Positions 8,016 to 16,561 of a stretch of 41,470 nucleotides of DNA are shown here, in pieces. Location: the NCBI GenBank assembly GCA_019636275.1, contig JAHBXY010000075.1:1-41470 (forward strand). The letters run 5' to 3'. The stretch is from Planctomycetota bacterium. Lineage in GTDB: Bacteria; Planctomycetota; J058. A program made the translations under genes and the position numbers. Under the pieces are notes generated by a model. That model was not told the origin of the DNA. It made no database searches and saw only the letters and a program-made list of their open reading frames with translations. Within the stretch, counting starts at the first letter, position 1; every line of letters starts with the position of its first letter.

Positions 8016-11000
8016 TCGACCGCAGGCGACCGGAGGTTCGGGTCGAGGATCGGGCCGGGGATCGGGCAGAGGGAGCCGGCTGGCGCTGGACGCGCGACGC
8101 GCCGGGGCCGTGGGAGGGCGACGTCGAGGGGCTGGCCCGGGCGCTCGGGCGCGCCTGCCGGGGCGAGGTGGGCTTCGGGCCCGAGCGGGCCATGTACGCC
8201 CACGACGGGTCGAACTACCGACAGGTGCCGCTCGGCTTCGTGCGCCCGGCCGACCGCGACGACGTGCTCGCCGCCCTGGCCGTGTGCCGCGAGTTCGGCG
8301 CGCCGGTCCTCCCGCGCGGCGACGGGACGAGCCTGGCCGGGCAGACGGTGAACGTGGCCGTGGTCCTCGACTGCTCGCGCCACATGACGGGCCTCCTCGA
8401 GCTCGACCCCGGCCGGCGCCTGGCCCGCGTGCAGCCGGGGCTGGTCCTCGACGACCTGCGCGACGCGGCCGAGCGCCACCACCTGACCTTCGGCCCCGAC
8501 CCGGCGACGCACGCCCACTGCACGCTCGGCGGGATGATCGGCAACAACGCCTGCGGGATCCACGCCCTGCAGACCGGGCGCACGGCCGACAACGTCGAGG
8601 CGCTCGAGGTCGTCACCTACGACGGGCTCGTCATGCGCGTGGGCGCCACGGCCGAGGACGAGGTCGAGCGCTTCGTCCGCCGGGGCGGGCGCGAGGGGCA
8701 CATCTACCGGCGGCTGCGCGCGATCCGCGACGCCCACGGCGACGCGGTGCGCGCCCGCTACCCGCGGATCCCGCGGCGCGTGTCGGGCTACAACCTCGAC
8801 GAGCTGCTGCCCGAGAAGGGCTTCAACGTCGCCCGCGCCCTCGTCGGCACCGAGGGCACGTGCGCCTTCGTCCTCGAGGCCACCGTGCGCCTCGCCCCGA
8901 GCCCGCGCGCGCGGGCGCTCCTCGTCGTCGGCTACGAGGACGTCTACCAGGCGGCCGACGACGTGCCCGACGTGCTCGCGCACGGGCCGTGGGCCCTCGA
9001 AGGGCTCGATCGGCGGCTCGTGCGGGCCAACCAGGCGAAGCGCCTCAACCCGGACGGGATCGCCCTGCTCCCGCCGGGCGACGGCTGGCTCCTGGTCGAG
9101 GTCGGCGACGACACGCCTCGCGCGGCCGGCCTGCGGGCCAGGGCCCTCGAGGGCCGGCTGCGCGGGCGGCGCCACGTGCGGGGGAGCGTGGTGCTCGACG
9201 ACCCGCACGACCAGGAGCTCGTGTGGGAGGTGCGCGAGTCGGGCCTCGGGGCCACCGCGCGCATCGGCGACCAGGACTTCTGGGAGGGCTGGGAGGACTC
9301 GGCCGTGCCGCCCGAGCGCATGGGCGACTACATGCGCGACCTGCGGGCGGTCCTCGACCGCCACGGCCTCGACGGGGCCTTCTACGGCCACTTCGGGCAG
9401 GGCTGCCTGCACACGCGCATCGACTTCGGCCTGCGCACGCCCGACGGCGTGCGCCGCTTCCGCGCGTTCCTCGACGAGGCGGCCGACCTGTGCATCGGCT
9501 ACGGCGGCTCGCTCTCGGGCGAGCACGGCGACGGGCAGTCGCGGGCGGAGCTCCTGCCGCGCATGTTCGGCGAGGAGCTGTGCCGCGCCTTCCAGCAGTT
9601 CAAGGCCACCTGGGACCCCGACGACCGCATGAACCCGGGCAAGGTCGTGCGCCCCTACGGCCTGCTCACGAACCTGGCCCTCGGCCCCGACCACCGCCCC
9701 TGGGAGCCCGACACGGCCTTCACCTACCCCGAGGACGAGGGCCGCTTCTCGCGCGCCGTGATGCGCTGCGTCGGCGTGGGCAAGTGCAGGAAGACCGACC
9801 AGGGGGTCATGTGCCCCTCCTACATGGTCACGCGCGAGGAGAAGCACGCCACGCGCGGGCGGGCGCGGCTGCTCCTCGAGATGCTCGAGGGCGACCCGGT
9901 GCGCGGCGGCTGGGAGAGCGAGGCCGTGCGCGAGGCGCTGGACCTGTGCCTCTCCTGCAAGGCGTGCAAGAAGGAGTGCCCGGTCGGCGTCGACATGGCC
10001 ACCTACCGGGCCGAGTTCATGGCGCACCACTACCAGCGCCGGCCGCGCCCGCGCGCCGCCTACAGCATGGGGCAGGTGTGGCGCTGGTGCCGGCTGGCGG
10101 CGCAGGCGCCGGGGCTGGCCAACGCCATGGCCGCCGCGCCCGGGCTCTCGCGCGCGCTCAAGGCGGCGGCCGGGATCGCGCAGGAGCGCGACCTGCCGCG
10201 CTTCGCCCCGCGCACCTTCCGCGACTGGTTCCGCGCGCGCCGCGGGCCGCCGCCGTCGGGGCCGCGGGTCATCCTCTGGCCGGACACGTTCACCAACTAC
10301 TTCCACCCGGACATCGGCCGCTCGGCGGTCGAGGTGCTCGAGGCGGCCGGCTTCTCGGTCGTGATCCCGCGCCAGGAGCTGTGCTGCGGGCGGCCGCTCT
10401 ACGAGTTCGGCTTCCTCGACCAGGCGCGGCGGCAGCTGCGCGACATCCTCGACGCGCTGTCGCGCGAGATCGCCGAGGGCGTCCCGGTGGTCGGCCTCGA
10501 GCCGTCGTGCGTGTCCACGTTCCGCGACGAGCTGCCCGACCTGCTGTCGCACGACGAGCACTCGCGGCGCCTGGCCCGGCAGACCTTCACCCTGGCCGAG
10601 CTCCTCGAGCGCCGCGGCTGGCGCCCGCCGCCGCTCCCGGGCGGCCGCGCCGTCGTGCAGCCGCACTGCCACCACGCGTCGATCATGGGCTTCGACCCCG
10701 ACCGGGCGCTGCTCGGCCGGCTGGGCCTGGCGGTCGACGTGCTCGACGCCGGCTGCTGCGGCATGGCGGGCGCCTTCGGCTTCGAGGCGGAGAAGTACGA
10801 CGTGTCGATCGCCTGCGCCGAGCGGGCCCTCCTCCCCGCCGTGCGCGCCGCGCCGCCGGGCGCCCTGGTCCTGGCCGACGGCTTCAGCTGCCGGACGCAG
10901 ATCCAGCAGGGGTGCGGCCGGCCGGCGATGCACCTCGCCGAGGCGCTGCACCTGGCGCTCGCCGAGGAGGCCCGGCGCGCCCACGCCGACCGCCGGCTCG

Positions 11001-11056
11001 GCCGCTCGCTCCACGTGACGGCGCCGCCCGGGCGGGCGCCGGAGGAGGGACGCTAG
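8012..11056 (+). CDS. FAD-linked oxidase fused to Fe-S and CCG domains (D-2-hydroxy-acid dehydrogenase type)
   Basis: The 1014-residue protein starts at GTG 8012, overlapping the previous stop by four bases, with GGAGG nine bases upstream. The N-terminal half is a GlcD/Dld-type FAD domain: PRGDGTSLAGQ, then GGMIGNNACGIHAL near residues 170-185, and the C-terminal SGEHGDGQSR. Next comes a ferredoxin-like section with CVGVGKC...CPSY and CLSCKACKKECPVG. The last third is a GlpC-type region with two cysteine-rich CCG motifs (ELCCGRPLYEFGF and DAGCCGMAGAFGF). Such fusions oxidise D-lactate, glycolate or other D-2-hydroxy acids and pass electrons to quinone or a partner. The protein is probably cytoplasmic or membrane-peripheral, since no signal peptide is seen. 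The substrate cannot be read from sequence. Confidence 0.9.
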   Translation: MIDRRRPEVRVEDRAGDRAEGAGWRWTRDAPGPWEGDVEGLARALGRACRGEVGFGPERAMYAHDGSNYRQVPLGFVRPADRDDVLAALAVCREFGAPVLPRGDGTSLAGQTVNVAVVLDCSRHMTGLLELDPGRRLARVQPGLVLDDLRDAAERHHLTFGPDPATHAHCTLGGMIGNNACGIHALQTGRTADNVEALEVVTYDGLVMRVGATAEDEVERFVRRGGREGHIYRRLRAIRDAHGDAVRARYPRIPRRVSGYNLDELLPEKGFNVARALVGTEGTCAFVLEATVRLAPSPRARALLVVGYEDVYQAADDVPDVLAHGPWALEGLDRRLVRANQAKRLNPDGIALLPPGDGWLLVEVGDDTPRAAGLRARALEGRLRGRRHVRGSVVLDDPHDQELVWEVRESGLGATARIGDQDFWEGWEDSAVPPERMGDYMRDLRAVLDRHGLDGAFYGHFGQGCLHTRIDFGLRTPDGVRRFRAFLDEAADLCIGYGGSLSGEHGDGQSRAELLPRMFGEELCRAFQQFKATWDPDDRMNPGKVVRPYGLLTNLALGPDHRPWEPDTAFTYPEDEGRFSRAVMRCVGVGKCRKTDQGVMCPSYMVTREEKHATRGRARLLLEMLEGDPVRGGWESEAVREALDLCLSCKACKKECPVGVDMATYRAEFMAHHYQRRPRPRAAYSMGQVWRWCRLAAQAPGLANAMAAAPGLSRALKAAAGIAQERDLPRFAPRTFRDWFRARRGPPPSGPRVILWPDTFTNYFHPDIGRSAVEVLEAAGFSVVIPRQELCCGRPLYEFGFLDQARRQLRDILDALSREIAEGVPVVGLEPSCVSTFRDELPDLLSHDEHSRRLARQTFTLAELLERRGWRPPPLPGGRAVVQPHCHHASIMGFDPDRALLGRLGLAVDVLDAGCCGMAGAFGFEAEKYDVSIACAERALLPAVRAAPPGALVLADGFSCRTQIQQGCGRPAMHLAEALHLALAEEARRAHADRRLGRSLHVTAPPGRAPEEGR

Positions 11057-11361
11057 ATGCTGCTCTTCGACGTGCTCGTGGCGCTGATCGTCACGCTGCT
11101 CCTCGGGGCGCTGCTCCTGGCGGCGACCACCTGGCGCCGCCCCGGCGAGGCCCCGCCGCGGGTCGCCTGGGACACGGCCGCGCTGGCCTTCCTCGGCACG
11201 TTCCTGTTCGTCCTGGCCGTCGGCCGCTGGCTGCGGCCGCTGGGCTTCCCGCCCGCCGGGGCCACCTGGACGCCGTTCCTCCTCGTCGCGCTGCTCGTCG
11301 TCCTGGCCCTGTTCGCCTTCGCCGCGGCAGGGCCGCCGTGGCGTGGCCGCGCGCGCCCGGG

Positions 11362-11365
<4 letters not shown>
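11057..11365 (+). CDS. Small membrane protein, unknown function
   Basis: This 102-residue protein starts at ATG 11057, directly after the TAG of the FAD/Fe-S enzyme, with GGAGGAGGG eleven bases upstream. It shows three hydrophobic segments (about residues 3-23, 43-60 and 73-92) separated by short charged loops and ends in a basic tail. I recognise no family. Its tight coupling suggests it anchors or assists the preceding oxidoreductase. Its stop codon overlaps the stop codon of the convergent acyl-CoA dehydrogenase gene by three bases (11363-11364 shared core CTAA). Confidence 0.7.
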
Positions 11366-12528
<1,163 letters not shown>

Positions 12529-12647
12529 GGCTCCTCCAGGGTGGGCGCGCCCGGCCGTCCCCTGCCGGCCCGCGCGCCGCGTCATTCTTGCCGGTCGGCG
12601 GAGGCGGTCAAGGACCGGGTGCGCCCCCCTCTAGCCTCCTCGCTGAT

Positions 12648-12734
12648 GCCGGGGGATCCGTGTGCTCGGCCGATGCCATCTCACACTTCGAGGACTTACG
12701 GGTGGATCGGCGGCCGAGCACAGGGACCCCCGGC
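12648..12734. other. Long imperfect inverted repeat, possible structured RNA
   Basis: Arms 12648-12672 and 12711-12734 pair over about 23 base pairs (8 + 3 + 12), interrupted only by one bulged A and one G-G mismatch. Inside the 38-base loop a further AT-bulge-CCA / TGG-AT pairing is possible. It lies between two divergent genes (5' sides of both), so it is not a terminator for either. It matches no RNA family I recognise. The rest of 12529-12879 shows only promoter-like bases near 12840. It could be a small RNA, a 5' leader element of the kinase gene, or a protein-binding dyad. Confidence 0.5.
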
Positions 12735-12839
12735 CGGAGTCGGGCCCGGCCCGGCCCGTCCGAGCAGCTGCCTGGCGCATTTCCGGCCGGGCCTCGACGG
12801 TCGGCGGCCGCCGCGGTCGAGCGAGCCCGCCGGGCTGGC

Positions 12840-12845
12840 TATAAG
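12840..12845 (+). promoter_or_regulatory. Possible -10 box (TATAAG) of the kinase gene
   Basis: TATAAG is an AT-rich hexamer in an otherwise GC-saturated region, 35 bases before the kinase start codon. No matching -35 box at the usual spacing is seen, so this is only a candidate. Confidence 0.3.
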
Positions 12846-12879
12846 GGAGGTGCGCCGCGGCGCGCGCGAGGGGGGCTTC

Positions 12880-14559
12880 ATGCAGGGCCGAGCGGACGGG
12901 CCGGCGCGTTTCGCGCCGACGGGCGAGGTCGTGGGTCCGTTCGAGGTCCTGGGCGCGATCGGCCAGGGCGCCATGGGGCGGGTGACCCGGGCGCGGCAGA
13001 TCAACCTCAACCGGCTGGTGGCCCTGAAGCTGCTCGACGACCGCCTGGCCCACGACACGGGGCAGGTGCAGCGCTTCCTGCGCGAGGCCAAGGCGGCGGC
13101 CGCCCTGCGCCACCCCAACGTGGCGGCGCTGATCGACGTCGGGAGCTGCCCCGCGTCGGGCAAGCACTTCATCGCCTTCGAGCTCGTGGACGGCCCCTCG
13201 GTCGAGGACCTGCTGCGCGAGCGCGGGCGCCTGCCCGAGGCGGAGGCCCTCTCGGTGTGCCTCGGCATGGCCGAGGCGATCGCCTGCCTCGAGCAGCACA
13301 ACCTCGTGCACCGCGACCTGCAGCCCTCGAACATCCTCATCGGCGACGACGGCGCGCCCAAGCTCATCGACCTTGGCCTCGCCAAGCGCCTGGACGAGAC
13401 CGGCTCGATCACCGTGGGCGCGTTCCTCACCACGCCCCACTACGTCGCGCCCGAGCAGGCCATGGCCATGGAGCAGCTCGACTCGCGCGCCGACCTCTAC
13501 GCGCTGGGGATCACCCTGTTCCGCTGCGTCACGGGCGCGCTCCCGTTCGAGGGCGACGACTTCCTGTCGGTGGTCACGCGCCACGTCAACGAGGACGTCC
13601 CCGACCCGCGCGACGCGGCGCCCGACGTCTCGGACGGCGTCGCGGCGCTCGTGGCCGGCCTGTGCGCGCGCAACCGCGACCTGCGCTACACGCCGCGCGC
13701 GGCGGCGCTGGACCTCCGCCGCGTCCTCGACGGCGAGGCCCCCCTCGGGCCCGACGCCGCGGCGGCGGCCGTCGCGGCGGGCGTCGTCCCGCGGCCGGCG
13801 CGGGCCGCGACCGCCGGGCTCCTCCGGCCGGAGGCCGTGCCCGAGGCGCCCGCCGACGACGACTCGCGCGTCGGCGACGGCAGCTCGAGCGACCTCCTCG
13901 GCGGGGCGCCGTTCAAGCTCGTCCTGCGCGACGGCGCCGAGGGCGCCCCCGTCGAGCGCACGTTCGACCAGCCCGTCGTGACGATCGGGCGCGACCCGAA
14001 GTGCGACCTGCACATCAACGACAAGACCGTGTCGCGCCGCCACGCCGAGCTGCTGCGCAACGGCCCGACCTTCGCGATCTCCGCCCACCAGACGGCGAAC
14101 GGCACGTTCCTCAACGAGCGACCCGTGAGCGAGCTGTCGATCGTCACGCCGAGCGACGAGCTGCGCATCGCCGAGCGGTTCAGGATCCGCCTCGTGCCGC
14201 TGCCGCGCGGCGCCGCGGCGGGCGCGGCGGCCCCGGCGGCCGCGCCGCCGCCCGAGCGCAACGAGGACACGAGCGAGATCGAGCGCCCCGCCCTGCCCCC
14301 GCCGTCGCCCGAGGACCTCGACGCGTTCGACCCCTACCACGTCGACCCGCCGCGGCTCGACCCGGCGCCGGCCGGCGGCGCGCCGCTGAGCGGGCTCGGC
14401 GCGCCGGGGGTCCCCGGGGCGCGGCGCGCCGACCCGCCGTCCGACCGGCTGCGCCGGCCTGACCCGCCGTCCGACCGGCTGCGCCGGCCTGACCCGCCGT
14501 CCGACCGGCTGCGCCGGCCTGATGAGCCGCCGTCCGACCGGCTGCGCCGGTCAGGCTGA
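12880..14559 (+). CDS. Ser/Thr protein kinase with C-terminal FHA domain
   Basis: The 559-residue protein starts at ATG 12880 after GAGGGGGG. An N-terminal Hanks-type kinase domain (about 18-285) has the glycine loop IGQGAMGRV, the ATP lysine K50 (VALKLL), a catalytic loop with D146, DLG at 164-166 and APEQ. The catalytic loop reads HRDLQPSN, with glutamine (148) where nearly all active kinases have lysine. An Ala/Pro linker leads to an FHA domain (about 345-445: TIGRDPKCDLHI, VSRRHAEL, NGTFLNE) that should bind phosphothreonine. The tail carries about four copies of a ten-residue DPPSDRLRRP repeat. No transmembrane helix is evident, so the kinase is probably soluble. It may phosphorylate or recognise the small FHA protein encoded next. 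Confidence 0.92.
   Translation: MQGRADGPARFAPTGEVVGPFEVLGAIGQGAMGRVTRARQINLNRLVALKLLDDRLAHDTGQVQRFLREAKAAAALRHPNVAALIDVGSCPASGKHFIAFELVDGPSVEDLLRERGRLPEAEALSVCLGMAEAIACLEQHNLVHRDLQPSNILIGDDGAPKLIDLGLAKRLDETGSITVGAFLTTPHYVAPEQAMAMEQLDSRADLYALGITLFRCVTGALPFEGDDFLSVVTRHVNEDVPDPRDAAPDVSDGVAALVAGLCARNRDLRYTPRAAALDLRRVLDGEAPLGPDAAAAAVAAGVVPRPARAATAGLLRPEAVPEAPADDDSRVGDGSSSDLLGGAPFKLVLRDGAEGAPVERTFDQPVVTIGRDPKCDLHINDKTVSRRHAELLRNGPTFAISAHQTANGTFLNERPVSELSIVTPSDELRIAERFRIRLVPLPRGAAAGAAAPAAAPPPERNEDTSEIERPALPPPSPEDLDAFDPYHVDPPRLDPAPAGGAPLSGLGAPGVPGARRADPPSDRLRRPDPPSDRLRRPDPPSDRLRRPDEPPSDRLRRSG
14431..14556 (+). repeat. 30-bp tandem repeat in the kinase tail
   Basis: Three identical 30-base units occupy 14431-14460, 14461-14490 and 14491-14520. 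A fourth follows with a 3-base insertion (14521-14553). A degenerate fifth copy continues beyond the kinase stop (about 14563-14592). In the kinase frame each unit encodes DPPSDRLRRP. Exact units next to degenerate ones suggest recent slippage or recombination. Confidence 0.9.
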
Positions 14560-14707
14560 AGGCCGCCGTCCGACCAGCTGCGCCCGTCTGGGGGACCGGA
14601 CCGGTGGCCCCCGCCGCGCCCGGCGTCCGATCCGCCGGCCCGGCGCGCGCGCCCGAGCCCGTGCGCGGGCGCCGCCGCCGCGCCCGCCCTCGTCGAGGGC
14701 GCCGGCC

Positions 14708-15025
14708 GTGGCCGAGCCCGCCCCGGCGCGGGCCGCGGGCGGCGGGACGCTCGTGTTCTCGAAGGGGCCCGACGAGCAGCGGGTGACGGTCACGAGCTCG
14801 TTCAAGCTGGGCAAGGGGCCCGACTGCGACCTGCAGCTCAAGCACCCGCACGCGCCGCGCAAGGCGGCGCTCATCGTGCGCGGGCTCGACGGGTGCTCGC
14901 TCTACAACGTGGCGCCCTCGCCCAACACGGTGACGGTCAACGGCAAGCCGGTGGCCGACGAGGTGCTCCTGCGCGACGGCGACCAGATCGCCGTCTACGG
15001 GACGACCCTGCGCTTCGAGGCGTGA
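14708..15025 (+). CDS. Small FHA-domain protein (or severed second FHA domain of the kinase)
   Basis: An FHA-like fold is clear in the C-terminal 90 residues: LVFSKGPDEQRVTV, LGKGPDCDLQL, APRKAALIV, NTVTVNGKPV and LRDGDQIAVYGTTLRFE. The frame is open from ATG 14522, but the upstream part is Arg/Pro low-complexity and overlaps the kinase tail. I therefore prefer GTG 14708 (GAGGG nine bases before), giving 105 residues. The usual GRD and SRRH of canonical FHA domains are replaced by GKG and APRK, so phosphothreonine binding may be weakened. Because the kinase tail repeats continue past the kinase stop in another frame, a former kinase-FHA-FHA protein split by a frameshift is an alternative. Confidence 0.65.
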   Translation: MAEPAPARAAGGGTLVFSKGPDEQRVTVTSSFKLGKGPDCDLQLKHPHAPRKAALIVRGLDGCSLYNVAPSPNTVTVNGKPVADEVLLRDGDQIAVYGTTLRFEA

Positions 15026-15059
15026 ACCGACCGACAGGGCCGGACCCGCCCCCGGTCGG

Positions 15060-15066
15060 TTAAGGT
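15060..15066 (+). promoter_or_regulatory. Possible -10 region of rnpB
   Basis: TTAAGGT is the only A/T-rich hexamer-like stretch before the RNase P RNA and ends about seven bases before its predicted 5' end. No -35 box is recognisable. The assignment rests on position. Confidence 0.35.
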
Positions 15067-15072
15067 GGAGAC

Positions 15073-15506
15073 GCGGGAGCGGATGGCCGGGCGATCGTCG
15101 CCGGGGGTGACCCCGGCGGAGGAAAGTCCGGGCTCCGCAGGACAGGGTGGTGGCTAACGGCCACCGGGGGCGACCCCAGGGAAAGTGCCACAGAGAACAA
15201 ACCGCCTAAGGCAGGCCGGAGCCGGTGTGCCGCCGCAAGGGGGCACACACGACCGGCCCGTCCGGCAAGGGTGAAAAGGTGCGGTAAGAGCGCACCGCGG
15301 CGGCGGTGACGTCGCTGGCAGGGTAAACCCCACCCGGAGCAAGGCCAAATAAGGGAGGACGGGGCTTCGGCCCCACGAGGCGGTTCGTCTCGTCCGACTC
15401 TCGGGTAGGCTGCTCGAGGGCCCCGGTGACGGGTGCTCCAGATGGATGATCGCCACCTCCCCTCGGGGAGGGGACAGAACCCGGCTTACAGGCCATCCGC
15501 TCCCGT
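15073..15506 (+). ncRNA. rnpB: RNase P RNA, bacterial class A
   Basis: The 5' conserved core GAGGAAAGTCCGGGCTCC is at 15119-15136 and the 3' core ACAGAACCCGGCTTACA at 15474-15490. The central AGGGTGAAAAGGTGCGGTAAGAGCGC block and the GGTAAACCCC segment that binds the tRNA CCA end are also present. The ends pair perfectly over 15 bases (15074-15088 with 15491-15505), giving a long P1 helix and fixing the gene limits. The RNA, about 430 nucleotides, is the ribozyme that trims 5' leaders from tRNA precursors. Open frames across this interval in either direction are artefacts. Confidence 0.97.
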
Positions 15507-15598
15507 GCTCCTCCAGGCCTGATCGTTCGGCGCGGCTTCACGTGTCGTTTCGCGGTGTTGCCTGGTCCGGCGCCCCGGCGCTCGCGAGGCTGAGCGGC

Positions 15599-16561
15599 AT
15601 GTCGGACCGGCCCCCTCCGCCCTCGGCCGTGGCGCACCTCCGCCCCCGCGACGACGTCGGCGCCCTGCTCGTGGCGTGGGTCGCCGCCCTCACGGGCCTG
15701 GGGGCCTGGCTGTCCCTCGCCGGCGGCTGGCCCGCCTGGGTCGCGGGCCAGGGGGTGCTCGCGCTGGCGCTCGCGCAGTGGTTCGTGCTCCTGCACGAGT
15801 GCGGGCACGGGACGCTCTTCCGGCGGCGTCGGCTGAACGCCGCCGTGGGGTTCGTGGCCGGCGTCCTGGCCCAGATCCCCGCGGGGGGCTGGCGCCTGCT
15901 CCACGCGCGGCACCACCGCTGGACCGGCTGGCAGGACGTGGACCCGACGACGAGCGCGCTGGCCCCGCGCCCCCGCTCGCGCCTGGCGCTCGCGGCGCTC
16001 GACCTCGCCTGGGCCACGGGGCTGCCGTTCGTGTCGCTCCACTACCGGCTGCGCCTCCTCGCGCCGGCGAGCCTCCTGCGCCTGTGCCCGCGACCCGCGC
16101 GCCGACGCCTGCTCGTCGGCCTCGCCGCCCACCACCTGGCGCTCGTCGGCGTCGTCGCGGGGCTCGTCCACGCGCTCGGCCCCGCGGGCGCCCTGCGCCT
16201 CGTCGGCGCGGCGCTGGTCCTCTCGTGGGTGCTGCTCGACGCGGTCCTCCTCAGCCAGCACACGCACGTCCCCCAGCGGGTCGCCGCCGGGTCCCCCGTG
16301 CGCCCGATCCCGGCCGCCGAGCAGGCGGCGTTCACGCGCTCGCTGGCCGTGCCGCGCTGGGCGTCGGCGCTCGTGCTCCTGGGCTTCGAGGCGCACGAGC
16401 TGCACCACGTTCACCCGCAGGTGCCCGGCTGGCGCCTGCGGCAGGTCCCCTGGACGCCCCCGGGCGCCGTGCCCTGGTGGCGCTGGATCGTCGGCTCGCG
16501 GCGCCTGCCGGGGCGCGTCCTCCTCTACCGGCACCGCCTCGAGACGGGAGCCCCCCTGTGA
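15599..16561 (+). CDS. Membrane fatty acid desaturase-like protein
   Basis: The 320-residue protein starts at ATG 15599, just after RNase P RNA; the frame is open further upstream but that would enter the RNA gene. Three histidine boxes typical of integral-membrane di-iron desaturases/hydroxylases are visible: HECGH at 66-70, HARHH at 102-106 and HELHH at 266-270. Four or more hydrophobic helices lie between them. Family members insert double bonds or hydroxyl groups into acyl chains or carotenoid-like lipids using O2. It is the first gene of a coupled five-gene operon; its stop overlaps the next start. The substrate is unknown. Confidence 0.88.
   Translation: MSDRPPPPSAVAHLRPRDDVGALLVAWVAALTGLGAWLSLAGGWPAWVAGQGVLALALAQWFVLLHECGHGTLFRRRRLNAAVGFVAGVLAQIPAGGWRLLHARHHRWTGWQDVDPTTSALAPRPRSRLALAALDLAWATGLPFVSLHYRLRLLAPASLLRLCPRPARRRLLVGLAAHHLALVGVVAGLVHALGPAGALRLVGAALVLSWVLLDAVLLSQHTHVPQRVAAGSPVRPIPAAEQAAFTRSLAVPRWASALVLLGFEAHELHHVHPQVPGWRLRQVPWTPPGAVPWWRWIVGSRRLPGRVLLYRHRLETGAPL

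Noticed and set aside
15446..15598. Upstream extension of the desaturase gene
   Set aside because: It would lie partly inside RNase P RNA and encodes no conserved sequence before MSDRPP.
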